Shown: positions 10,159-19,541 of the stretch, piece by piece
Layout of the letters: each line of letters begins with the position of its first letter
Position numbering within the stretch: the first letter of the stretch is position 1
Made by a program: the position numbers and the translations under genes
Notes under the pieces: model-generated
What the model was told of the DNA's origin: nothing
Database searches by the model: none
The model's input: only the letters and a program-made list of their open reading frames with translations
Source of the DNA: Dipteris shenzhenensis
Lineage: Eukaryota > Polypodiophyta > Polypodiopsida > Gleicheniales
Strand: one strand, 5' to 3'
Length of the DNA: 64,000 nucleotides
NCBI GenBank assembly: GCA_047967505.1
Contig: CM106540.1

Positions 10159-13100
10159 ATCTGCATATGGGGTTGTAGAGATTGGCACGATAGACATCAC
10201 AATATTTCCTCTTTAATATGATATTGGCACCAGTGCCATTCTCTAGATCCTAGAATGGGGTTGTCATATGAGATTGGAATCAATGCCATTCTCTAGATCC
10301 TCAAGCTATTTTCTAAGTTCACATATGAGATTGGTTGTGGAGATTGGCATTAGTGCCATTCTCCACAAACTCGCATAGAGATTGGCACCAATGCCACTCT
10401 CTAGGTTCTCAAATGACATTAGTGATTGTGCAATTATCCATGTCCTAACATGGGGCTGTGGGGCTTGATGCAAGTGCCATCCTCTAGGTCCTAGGATGAG
10501 TTGGGAACTAGTTCCATTCTCCTGGTCTTCAAATGAGGTTGGTGATAGTGCCATTCTGTCATTAGGTCCTCATAAGAGATCAAGGAGAATGGCACTAATG
10601 CCACTCTCCAAAATCTTAATTAGAATGTTACTAGTGCCATTCTACATGTTACTAATATGGACAATCATGGCACAAGTTCCATTCTACACAAACTCAGATG
10701 GATATTGGCACATATCTGATTCTTACAGAATGGTAGCAGTACCACTCTGTAGAATCTGCACTGGTGCAATTCTCCATGTGACTGCTTGATAAGAAAAATG
10801 GCACAAGTGCCATTCTCCACAAACTCACATGGAGATTGGCACAAGTGCCATTCTCTAGGTCCTCAGATGAGATCGCTACCAGTGCCATTCTCCACAACCT
10901 AATATGGGACTATGGAGATTGACACATATGCCATTCTCCAAGTCATCATAAGAGATATTGGAGAATGGCACTAGTGCCACTCTCAAGAATGTGAAATGGA
11001 ATGGCACATGTGAATCTCTCCATGGACTCGACATGGACAATGGCACAAGTGCCATTCTCAAGAAACTCACATGGAGATTGGCACTAATGCCATTCCTAGG
11101 TCCTGAAATGAGGTTTGTACCAGTGCCATTCTTCAGATCTTAATATGGGGCTATGGGGATTGACATCAATAGGTTCTCATACGAGATTGGCACTAGTACC
11201 ATTCTCCAGGTCCTCAGATGTGGTTTTGATTTGATTATGGAGATTGGGACTAGTGCCATTCTCTAGATCCTCATATGGGGTTGCAAATATTGATACCATA
11301 GACATCACAATATTTCCTATCTAATATGAGATTGGTACCATGCCACTCTCTAGGTCCTAAAATGGGGCTATCATATGATGTTGGTTCTCATATGAGATTG
11401 GAGTCAATGCCATTCTCTAGATCCTCAAGTTATTCTCCAAGCTCTCATATGATATTGGTTGTGGAGATTGGCACCAGTGTCATTCTCCAAAACGTATCAT
11501 TAGCCAATTCCTTAAATGAGATTGGTGATAGTGCAATTATCCATTTCCTAATGTGGGGTTGTGAAGATTGGATCCAATGCCATTCTCTAGGTCCTAGTAT
11601 GAGTTTGGCACCAATGCCATTCTCTTAGTCTTTAAATGAGATTGGAAATAGTGCCATTCACTCACCAAGTCCTCATATGAGATCAAGGAGAATAGCACTA
11701 GTGCCACCCTCTAGAATCTAAATTAGAATGTCACTAGCACCATGCTCTTTGTGACTGATATGGACAATGAAACAAGTGCCATTCTGCACAAACTCAAATG
11801 TAGATTGGCACATATGCAATTCTTGAAGAATGGCAACAATGCCACTCTTTAGAATCTAAATTAGAATGACACTGCTACCATTCTCCATGTGACTGATAAG
11901 GACAATGGCATGTGTAATTCTCCACAAACTCACTTGGATATTGGCACAAGTTCCATTCTCTACTTCCTCAAATGAGATTGGTATGAGTGCCATTTCCAAA
12001 ACCTAATATGGGACTATGAAGATTGGCACATATGCCATTCTACAAGTCCTCATAAGGGAGAATGGAACCAGTGCCACTCTCAAGAATTTGAATTAGAATG
12101 GCATTGGTGGCATTCTCCACAAACTCACATGGAGATTGGCACCAGTGCTAGCATCAATAGGCTCTCTTATGAGATTAAATGCTAGTATTATTCTTTAGAT
12201 CCTTAGATGTGGTTTTGATTTTATTATCAAGATTGGTACTAGTGTTGTTATCCTGATTATCATATGGGGTTGCACAGATTGTCACCATTGCCCCTCTCTG
12301 ATATGAGAGGGGCACTAGTGCCATTCTCTAGATCCTAAATGGTGTTGTCATATGATGTTGCTTCTCATATTAGATTGAAGTTAAGGCCATTCCCCACCAC
12401 ATGCTCATGCTATTCTCTAGGCTCTCAAATGAGACTAGTTGTGGATATGGGCATCAATGCCATTCTCCACAAACTCACATGGAGATGAGAAACAATTCCA
12501 TTCTCCAAGTCATCAAATGAGATTGGGGATCTAAGTGCAATTATTCATGACATTCCTAATATGTGATTTTGGAGATTGGTTTGAGTGACATTCTCTAGGT
12601 CCTAGTAAGAGCTTGGCATCAGTGCCATCCAAGCAAGTCCCAAGTCAAGAAAAACTTGAGGACTATCTTGCCTACTGGGATTGTGGCCTGGCTCATAGAG
12701 GGAAGATGGTGGATTCCCTTTGTAAGTCCTCATAAGAGACGAGGAAGAATGGCATATCCCAAAAACTTAGATTGAGATTGGCACATGTAATTCTTGGACA
12801 ATGACAGTGGTGCCAGTCTCTAGAATCTAAATTAGAATGGAACTAGTTCCATTCTCCATGTGAGTAATGACGATAGTGGCACAAGTACCATTCTCCACAA
12901 ACTCACATGGAGATTGGCACCAGTTACATACACTAGGTCCTCATATGAGATTGGTACCACTGCCATTCTCCAAAACCTAATGTGGGACTATCAAGTTCAG
13001 CACATATGCCATTTTGCAAGTTCTCATAAGAGATCTTGGAGAATGGCATGAGTGCCACTCTCAAGAATTAGAATTAGAATGGCACTGGTGCCATTCTACA

Positions 13101-13572
13101 CAAACTTACATGGAAATTGGGACCAATTCCATTCTTCAGATCTTAATAGGGGCTATGGAGATTGGCATCAATAGGTTCTATATGAGATTGGCACGAGTAC
13201 CATTCTACAGGTCCTCAAATGTGGTTATGATTCGATTATGTATATAGGCACCATTGCACCTCTAATATGAGATTGACACCAGTGCCATTCTCTAGATTTT
13301 AAAATGGGGGTCATATAACATTGGATCTCATCTTAGATTGGAATTGATGCCATTCCCCAAGTCCTCATGCTATTCTCCAGGTCTTCCACATGAGACTAGT
13401 TGTGGAGATTGGCTTTAGAGCCATTCTCCACAAAGTCATATGGAGATTGGAAGCATTGCCATTCTCATGGTCTTCAAATGAGATTGGTGATAGTGCAATT
13501 ATCCATGTCATAATATGGGATTGTGGAGATTGGCCCCAGTTCCATTCTCTAGTCCTAGTATGAGTTTGGTCT
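10108..13572 (+). repeat. Degenerate higher-order tandem array, period about 1.0-1.1 kb
   Basis: The whole stretch is built from variants of a submotif like GAGATTGGCACCAGTGCC followed by ATTCTCTAGRTCCTC, spaced about 35-70 bases. A longer period is superimposed: the marker TGGTTYTGATTTGATTATGG begins at 10113 and 11221, with diverged forms at 12210 and 13222, giving periods of 1108, 989 and 1012 bases. A second marker (CATCACAATATTTCC near 10192 and 11300) keeps the same phase. About 3.4 higher-order units. All ORFs inside are by-products of the repeat. Confidence 0.8.
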
Positions 13573-13779
13573 CCCACTCCTATGCTCCCCTAAACCCTTT
13601 GTTCCTCAACCCTTAAAACTCCATGATCTACGAGGGAGACGAGTTCTCCACCATGTACTCTACCCTAACCTTGGAACCTTCTTCTGAACCCTGGAACCTC
13701 CTTCTAAACCTTGGAACTCTTTCTGGACCCTGGAACCTCCTTCTGAACCCTTAAACTCCTCCTAAACCCTACAACCCCC

Positions 13780-13801
13780 AATGAAGGTGAAAGCCTTCAT
13801 T
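13780..13801 (+). other. GNRA-loop hairpin in L1
   Basis: AATGAAGGT / GAAA / GCCTTCATT: a 9-bp stem closed by one G-U pair around a GAAA loop. The same hairpin is at 19279-19300 and 31239-31260. Confidence 0.6.
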
Positions 13802-13817
13802 ACCTCAACAAAGATGG

Positions 13818-13994
13818 AAGAGCTGGGTATTCTATGTTTGCAGGGTTTCGAGGCTTTTTGTCACCTATAGATATATTGGGATTGTCGGTTGTAGTAGATG
13901 TGTAGCTTAGGACCTCGAGTCGTGTTCCAGTGAGAGACATAGGCTTAAGTGTGGTAAGCAAACAAAGTGCATGCATGTGTAAAAGGAACGTAAA
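13818..13994 (-). repeat. 177-bp segment, inverted relative to L2
   Basis: Reverse complement of 19317-19493 without gaps and with about 9 mismatches, while flanks on both sides (13770-13817 and 13995-14013) are in the same orientation as in L2. L3 shares the L2 orientation, so L1 carries the derived arrangement. Confidence 0.85.
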
Positions 13995-14015
13995 CAGTAG
14001 GAAAGAGCCAACATT

Positions 14016-14033
14016 TGGAGCCATTGCCAGGGA
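14016..14033 (+). other. Asp-tRNA-type primer binding site of E1
   Basis: TGGAGCCATTGCCAGGGA, two bases after the LTR end. It matches the plant tRNA-Asp site TGGCGCCGTTGCCGGGG at 14 of 17 positions; two of the three changes are CG to CA. Athila/Tat-type gypsy elements use this primer with the same ACA-TT spacing, which places E1 near that group by its primer only. Confidence 0.65.
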
Positions 14034-14341
14034 GACTAGCGTCTCAAGTAAGAGTAAACATACGCAGGTATGTGTAGAAAACACACTACTTCGAACTTTC
14101 ATGAACATAACCCTCAAGGGCAAGGAGAGTAAAAGTTTTTTTTCCAAACATATCAACCCCAAGCATCAACCTTGGGTTACTACCTTAAGAAATTTTCTTA
14201 ATTTCTTTAAATAGAAGCCACAGGATATACAATCAGGCTAGGTAGTGGACATGAATGCGTAGAGCTTGCAATTTCGCTCATTTTACTTTTTTACAAAAAA
14301 GCAAACCGAGCTCTCCATAAAGAGTTATGGCTCAGGAAGAG

Positions 14342-14379
14342 TTTAGGGTTAAACCCTAAACCTAAACCCTAAACCTAAA
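14342..14379. promoter_or_regulatory. Telobox cluster (TTTAGGG / CCCTAAA)
   Basis: One TTTAGGG followed by three CCTAAA-type units in opposite orientation, 10 bases before a TATA box. Teloboxes are known elements of plant promoters; here it could also be a small interstitial telomere scar. Confidence 0.6.
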
Positions 14380-14388
14380 ATCACATCC

Positions 14389-14396
14389 TATAAAAA
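14389..14396 (+). promoter_or_regulatory. TATA box (TATAAAAA) before the pyrimidine tract
   Basis: Same arrangement as in L2, L3 and M: TATA box, then a pyrimidine-rich transcribed-strand tract. I infer a promoter of LTR type. Confidence 0.45.
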
Positions 14397-14672
14397 CCCA
14401 CTCCACTCCTTCATTCTTCATCTTTCACTTTTTGCCTCCATGCTCTCTTCATTCCAAGCCCCACGCAAGACACTCCTCCCTCTCCATCGACCACCACCTT
14501 ACTCCCATCCTTTGCATTGTAAGTGACTTCAAGACCTTCTCGCAGGGATAACCTAGCCTTCCACCCACTGTCCATTGTTCACAACATCCCGTTACATCGA
14601 GAAAGAACTTGGGAGAGTGTTCAGGTGACCACTTCTCCCCTTCTTTTGATTTCGTCTATCAAGTTTTTGTGC

Positions 14673-16880
14673 TCTTTTTTTTCCCCCTCCCCATCACCAC
14701 CACCGCGCCCCCTCCCCCTCCATCTCCACCACCACCTCCCCCTCCATCTTCACCTCCCCCTTTCCCCTCCACCTCCATTTCCACGTCCCCCTCTCCCCCT
14801 CCACCTCCATTTTCCACCTCCACCTCCCCTTCCCCCTCCATTTCCCTCCCCCTCCATCTCCACCTCCCCCTCTCCCCTCCCCCTCCATCTCCACCTCCCC
14901 CTTCTCCCTCCCCCTCCATTTCCACCTCCCCCTTCCCCCCCTCCCCTCCCCTCCCCCCTCCATCTCCCCCTCCCTCTCCCCTCCCCCTCCATTTCCACCT
15001 CCCCCTCTCCCCTCCCCCTCCATCTCCACCTCCCTCACCCTCCCCCTCCATCTCCACCTCCCCCTCCTCCCTCCATCTCCCCCTCCATCTCCAACTCCCC
15101 CTCCCCCTCCCCTCCCCCCTTCCACCACCCCCTCCCCCTCCACCCTCCATCTCCCCCACCCCCTCCCCCTTCCCCCTCCATCTCCACCTCCCCCTTCCCC
15201 CTCCCCCCCTCCCCCTCCCCCCTCCATCTCCCCCTCCCTCTCTCCTCCCCCTCCATTTCCACCTCCCCCTCTCCCCTCCCCCTCCATCTCCACCTCCCCC
15301 TCCCCCTCCCCCTCCATCTCCACCTCCCCCTCCTCCCTCCATCTCCCCCTCCATCTCCACCTCCCCCTCCCCCTCCCCCCTTCCACCACCCCCTCCCCCT
15401 CCCCCCTCCATCTCCCCCACCCCCTCCCCCTTCCCCCTCCATCTCGACCACCACGTTCCCCCTCCATCTCCACCTCCCCCTTCCCCCTCCCCCCCTCCCC
15501 CTCCCCCCTCCATCTCCCCCTCCCTCTCCCCCCTCCCCCTCCCTCTCCACCTCCCCCTCCCCCCTCCATCTCCATCTCCCCCTCCCCCCTCCATCTCCCC
15601 CTCCATCTCCACCTCCCCCTCCCCCTCCCCCCTCTACCACCCCCTCCCCCCTCCACTACCCCCACCACCTCCCCCTTTCACTCTCTCTCTTTCTTTCTCT
15701 CTCTATCCCTCCCCCTTTCTCTCTCTTTCTCTCTCTATCCCTCCCCCTTTCTCTCTCTATCCCTCCCCCTTTTTCTCTCTATCTCTCTCTTTCCCTCCCC
15801 CTCCCTTACTCTCTCTCTCTCATTTTCTCCCCATCCCCCTCTCTCTCTTTTCTCTCTCCTCTCTCCCCCTTTCCCCCCCTCTCTCTCTTTGTCTCTCCTC
15901 TCTCCCCCTTTTCCCCCCTCTCTCTCTCTCACTCTCTCCTCTCTCCCCCTCATCCTCTCCCCCACCCCCTCTCTCTCTACCACCCTCCCCCTCTCTCTAC
16001 CCCTTACCCCCCTCTCCCACTTACCCCTATCAACCCCACCCCCCCCACCCCCCCCGCCCCCCTGCCCCCCTCTCTCTCTCTCCCCCACCCTCTCTCCTCT
16101 CTCTCCCCCTTACCCCCTCTCCCCCACCTCCTCTCTCTCTCTCTCCCCCTCCCCCTTACCCCTGTTAACCCCACCCCCTGCCCCGCAGTGGCCCTCCGCA
16201 GAGCCATCGCCCCCGTCGCCCCTCGCCCCGCGCCCGCCCCACTCCCTCACCCCGCCCTGCCAGTGGCAGTGCCCGTGTGCCCTCCCCCGTCGCCCCACCC
16301 CCGCTTGCACCACTCCCCCGCCCCGCCCCCGCTCACGTCACTCCCCCGCCCGCCCCTGCCTGCGCCACTCCCCCGCCCCACCCCGTCGCTAGTGACTGAG
16401 CTGCTAGTGGCGGCACCCGCACACCCAAGCCCCCTCACCCGCCCCCCACACCACTCCCTCGCCCCACCCCCGCCCGTGCCACTCCCATGCCCCGCCCCCC
16501 GCTCACGCCACTCCCCGCCTTGCCCCCGCCCATGCCACTCCCCGCCCTGCCTTGCACAGAAACCCCGCCCCCCTCTCTCTCACCCCCCTGCCGCCCCATG
16601 CCGTCCCCCCTCGCCCCTCACCCCCCGCCCGTTCCCCCCTGCCCCAACCCCCCGTTCGCCCCCTGCCCCTCACCCGTCGCCCCCCCTGCGCTCAACCCCC
16701 CTTTCTCCGACCCTCACCCTCCATCTCCCCCTCGCCCCTCACCCAACGCCCTCCCCACCCCTCACCCTCGCATAGACCCCCCTTCTACCTGCGAAAAAAA
16801 CCACCCCCCTTGCGAAAAACCACCCCCTTGTGAAAAAATGCCCCCCCCCCCGCAAAACCACCCCCCGCGCGAAACTGCCT
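14673..16880 (+). repeat. 2.2-kb polypyrimidine tract with about 265-bp internal period
   Basis: Almost purely C and T for 14673-15670 (CCCCCTCCATCTCCACCT-type units), CT-microsatellite-like to about 16170, then C-rich with some G to 16880. Blocks near 14965-15225 recur at about 15230-15490 and again partly from 15495, an offset of roughly 265 bases, showing stepwise tandem duplication. Stop codons cannot arise without purines, which explains the very long Pro/Ser-rich readings on this strand and the Gly/Arg-rich ones on the other; none is a gene. Confidence 0.9.
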
Positions 16881-16899
16881 CACCCCCCAAAAAAAAAAA

Positions 16900-17195
16900 A
16901 CTAACCTACAAACTAACCCTAGGGTTAGATTTAACCTTAGCTAGGTAGCATTAACTATAGTTAGTTAGGTTAGTTAGTTAACCTGGGTTAGATTAGTCCA
17001 CGTAGTAACTAAAGTTAGGTTAGTTTAGTTAACCCTCAGTTAGTTAGACTAGTTCGGTTAGGATTACCCACTGTTAGGTTAGACTAACTCTTTAGTTAGT
17101 AACTAACTACAGTTAGTCAACCTCCTAGTTATTGTAACTGGGAGGATCTAGGTTAGTTAGTCTAACTAGATCAACTTGGTTATCAACCCCTCGGT
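16900..17195 (+). repeat. GTTAG/CTAAC low-complexity stretch
   Basis: Dense runs of TTAGTTAG, GGTTAG and TTAACC in both orientations, not a strict tandem array. It lies between the pyrimidine tract and the conserved unknown ORF of E1. Confidence 0.75.
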
Positions 17196-17262
17196 TGGTC
17201 TTAAAGTCCATTCATGCCACCATTAGGACCCCCCAACACAAAATTTACCCCTACTTTATAGT

Positions 17263-18316
17263 CACAAACTTACGAGCCCCTCACACCTAGCTTTTTCCCC
17301 TCCCTTGCTAATCCTACCCTTGAGGATTACCAAGCTGCTCAAACCATTTGCCCATTTCTTCCCCCCCTCCCCTTTGCTCCCCCTTCCGCCACTATCACTC
17401 AGCCATATTTCTCCCCAATGTCCCCTGATTCTCTCCCGGCCCCGTCATCACCTTCGACACTTCTGGTGCTTCCATCAGCAGAAAATGATGCAGTATTTGA
17501 TTTTGAATATCAGGATCCGGATAATCCAATTCGTACACCCATGCCAAGTTCCAATGATGGGTATGATTTTGATGAGATACCACTTCCCAGTAACCCCATC
17601 AAGGAATTTCGGAGCAAATATCCTGATATGAAAACTCCCGGTGGATGGACCCTGGGTAACTTTCCTACCAACCTTCGTCAGCATCAATAAGTGAAGGTTG
17701 GATTAGCAAATTGGATCCACAACCTGATTGGCGCCGTCCCAAGCTCTTTGATGTAATCTTCTTAAAGGAGTACTTACGGGCACCTCCATGTCTCAGAACC
17801 CATCCCAAGTTCTATGCAGTTCCACGGCGTAAAAAAAGGGAAGCCAACATACACACTTTGGTTGAAGATCGAGTCATTAATTGGCCAATGATCGAACCCT
17901 ACTCTGGTGTAGAATGGAATATCCAAGGCACCATGATCCGAGCACTTCAGTAGCATGAACAAACAATGCGCGGCAACATTGATCGCTTCCTTCACCAAAG
18001 TGCCATATTCTGTAAAACATTAGAATTAATTCTGGAGGTCCCATGTTACCTTGATTCCCATTTTCCTCCACTCAGCTTTAATCCCAATGAACGGTTTGAT
18101 GCTCAGATAACAATCCGACTCTATCAAAGAGTGATCTTCTTGGAGGCACACCACATATCTCTGTTCGAGCAAATGGTAGATACAGGCTACCTGGAAACTG
18201 CACAAAAATTGTATGGTGCTAAGGCTCTACAGCAGGATCGACTGGCACGACACAAGTTCCACAGCCACTGGACTAAAAACATGGCAACCCAGGTACGTGA
18301 TCGCAATAAGCCATAA
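17263..18316 (+). pseudogene. E1 copy of the unknown C-terminal ORF (D-x-QPxW protein)
   Basis: A protein I do not recognise, clearly homologous to 27436-28494 of E3 along its whole length and more distantly to 22709-23297 of E2. It starts with a Pro/Ser-rich part, then a block with FDEIPLP and GGWTL, then the most conserved part: LDPQPDW, HPKFYAVP, PMIEPYSG, LSFNPNE, and KLYGAKALQQDRLARHK. E1 has a one-base loss near 17687 relative to E3 and a TAG near 17951. It ends with TAA 34 bases before L2, the place a gag or pol end would have in an LTR element. No protease, integrase or reverse transcriptase motif is present. Confidence 0.65.
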
Positions 18317-18390
18317 CCCGAGGACGGGTAATAAAATGGATCCGGGAGTATGTTAACTCTGTGCCAACATGAACTTATGAAGAAGAGAAG

Positions 18391-18670
18391 GTGTTACAAC
18401 TTTGTGATACAACTTTGTGTTACAACTTTGTGTTACAACTTCTAGACACAACTTTGTGTTACGACTTTGTGTAACAACTTTGTGTTACAAGTTTGTCTAC
18501 ATGAAGAGAGAGAATGTGTTACGACTTTGTGACACAACTTTGTGTTACAACTTTGTGTAACAACTTTGTGTTACAACTTCTACATGTAGAGAGAGAATGT
18601 GTTACAACTTTGTGTTACAACTTTGTGATACAACTTTGTGTTACAACTTTGTGATATGACTTTTTGTTAC
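18391..18670 (+). repeat. U3 minisatellite of L2, unit GTTACAACTTTGT
   Basis: About 20 units of 13-14 bases, grouped in three blocks of about 85 bases, each ending in a CTACATGTAGAGAGAGAA-type tail. The same tail closes the unrelated minisatellite of L3. Confidence 0.9.
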
Positions 18671-18697
18671 ATGTAGAGAGAGAAGCTCTCCAACTTG

Positions 18698-18705
18698 TAT
18701 AAATA
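18698..18705 (+). promoter_or_regulatory. TATA box of L2 (TATAAATA)
   Basis: In the context CCAACTTGTATAAATACCCC, kept at 30581 in L3. Fits the U3/R boundary of an LTR promoter. Confidence 0.65.
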
Positions 18706-19278
18706 CCCCATAATGGAATGAACCCCGGACTCTTTAAGGCATTGTGTTGAGTCTACTTTGGTACCAAGCATTTGTCTCAAGTGTCCATGCTTCCTTGCAC
18801 TGCATGTCCAAAAGCATGTCCTAACCTTGCAACCCTTCTCCCCTCTCCTCCAACCCTGCAACCCACCCTCTCCCTCTCCTCCTCCCTCCTCCTCCTTCCT
18901 CCTTCTCCTCCTCCTCCTCCTCCTCCTCCCTCCTCCTCCTCCTCCTCTCTCCTCCCCCTCCCTCCTCCTCTTCCCTCCTCCTCCTTCCTCCTCTCTCTTC
19001 TTTCACCCATGCTCTTACACCTTCTTCCTCTCCCACTCCTATGCTTTCCTAAACCCTTAAACTCCATGATCTACGAGGGAGATGAGTTCTCCACCATGTA
19101 CTCTACTCTGAACCTTGGATCCTCTTTCTAACCTTGGACTCCTTCTAAACCTTGGAACCTCCTTCTAAACCTTGGAACTCTTTCTGAACCCTGGAACTCC
19201 TTCTAAACCCTGGAACTCTTTCTAAACCCTAGAGCCTCCTTCTGAACCCTTAAACTCCTCCTAAACCCTACAACCCCC

Positions 19279-19300
19279 AATGAAGGCGAAAGCCTTCATT
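19279..19300 (+). other. GNRA-loop hairpin in L2
   Basis: AATGAAGGC / GAAA / GCCTTCATT: perfect 9-bp stem with a GAAA tetraloop, in the transcribed R/U5 part of the LTR. Confidence 0.6.
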
Positions 19301-19316
19301 ACCTCAACAAAGATGG

Positions 19317-19493
19317 TTTACGTTTCTTTTACACATGCTTGCACTTTGTTTACTTACCACACTTAAGCCTACGTCTCTCACCGGAACACGACTCGAGGTC
19401 CTAAGCTACACATATACTACAACCGACAATCCCAATATATCTGTAGGTGACAAAAAGCCTCGGAACCCTACAAACATAGAATACCCAGCTCTT
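19317..19493 (+). repeat. 177-bp segment in the ancestral orientation
   Basis: Counterpart of the inverted 13818-13994. In L2 it is followed by 11 bases absent from L1, and by an imperfect inverted repeat GCTCTTCCTAC / GTAGGAAAGAGC at the very end of the LTR. Confidence 0.8.
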
Positions 19494-19541
19494 CCTACGA
19501 AAGCAGTAGGAAAGAGCCAACACTTCCCCTCCTGTTTGCGA

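Larger units (their letters stand above)
13573..14013 (+). repeat. L1: 3' part of an E-family LTR (5' LTR end of E1)
   Basis: Joins the tandem array abruptly at CTCCCACTCCTATGCTCCCC and is collinear with 19029-19523 (L2) and 30976-31375 (L3). It contains the TGGAACCTCCTTCTAAACC minisatellite, a GNRA hairpin, an inverted 177-bp segment and the CA end at 14013. Its U3 and TATA part is missing, displaced by or fused to the array. Confidence 0.75.
14034..14672 (+). other. E1 leader with palindrome and promoter-like block
   Basis: No gene. Contains the near-perfect palindrome TTAAGAAA-T-TTTCTTAA near 14183-14199, a telomere-like cluster, a TATA box, and then a C/T-rich start of the long pyrimidine tract. 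Confidence 0.5.
18351..19523 (+). repeat. L2: E-family LTR (1173 bp)
   Basis: Starts TGTTAACTCTGTGCC after a GGATCCGGGAG purine-rich end and finishes GAGCCAACA. It contains a U3 minisatellite (18391-18670), TATA box (18698-18705), CCT-rich tract (about 18830-19030), the GGAACCTCCTTCTAAACC minisatellite (19112-19262), hairpin (19279-19300) and the 177-bp segment (19317-19493). L3 is collinear except for the U3 minisatellite. No primer site follows it; sequence goes straight into E2. Confidence 0.75.

Noticed and set aside
10108-13572. Many short ORFs on both strands
   Set aside because: Side effects of the tandem array; none keeps its frame from one higher-order unit to the next.
14659-15668. 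Long Gly/Glu/Arg-rich minus-strand readings
   Set aside because: Complement of the same pyrimidine tract; open only because of composition.
14523-16775. A 750-codon Pro/Ser-rich reading and overlapping 519-codon reading
   Set aside because: The tract is nearly pure pyrimidine, where stop codons cannot occur; all frames are open and composition follows the repeat.
18758-19131. Pro/Ser/Leu-rich ORFs downstream of the L2 TATA box
   Set aside because: CCT-rich tract of the LTR; no conservation in L3 beyond composition.
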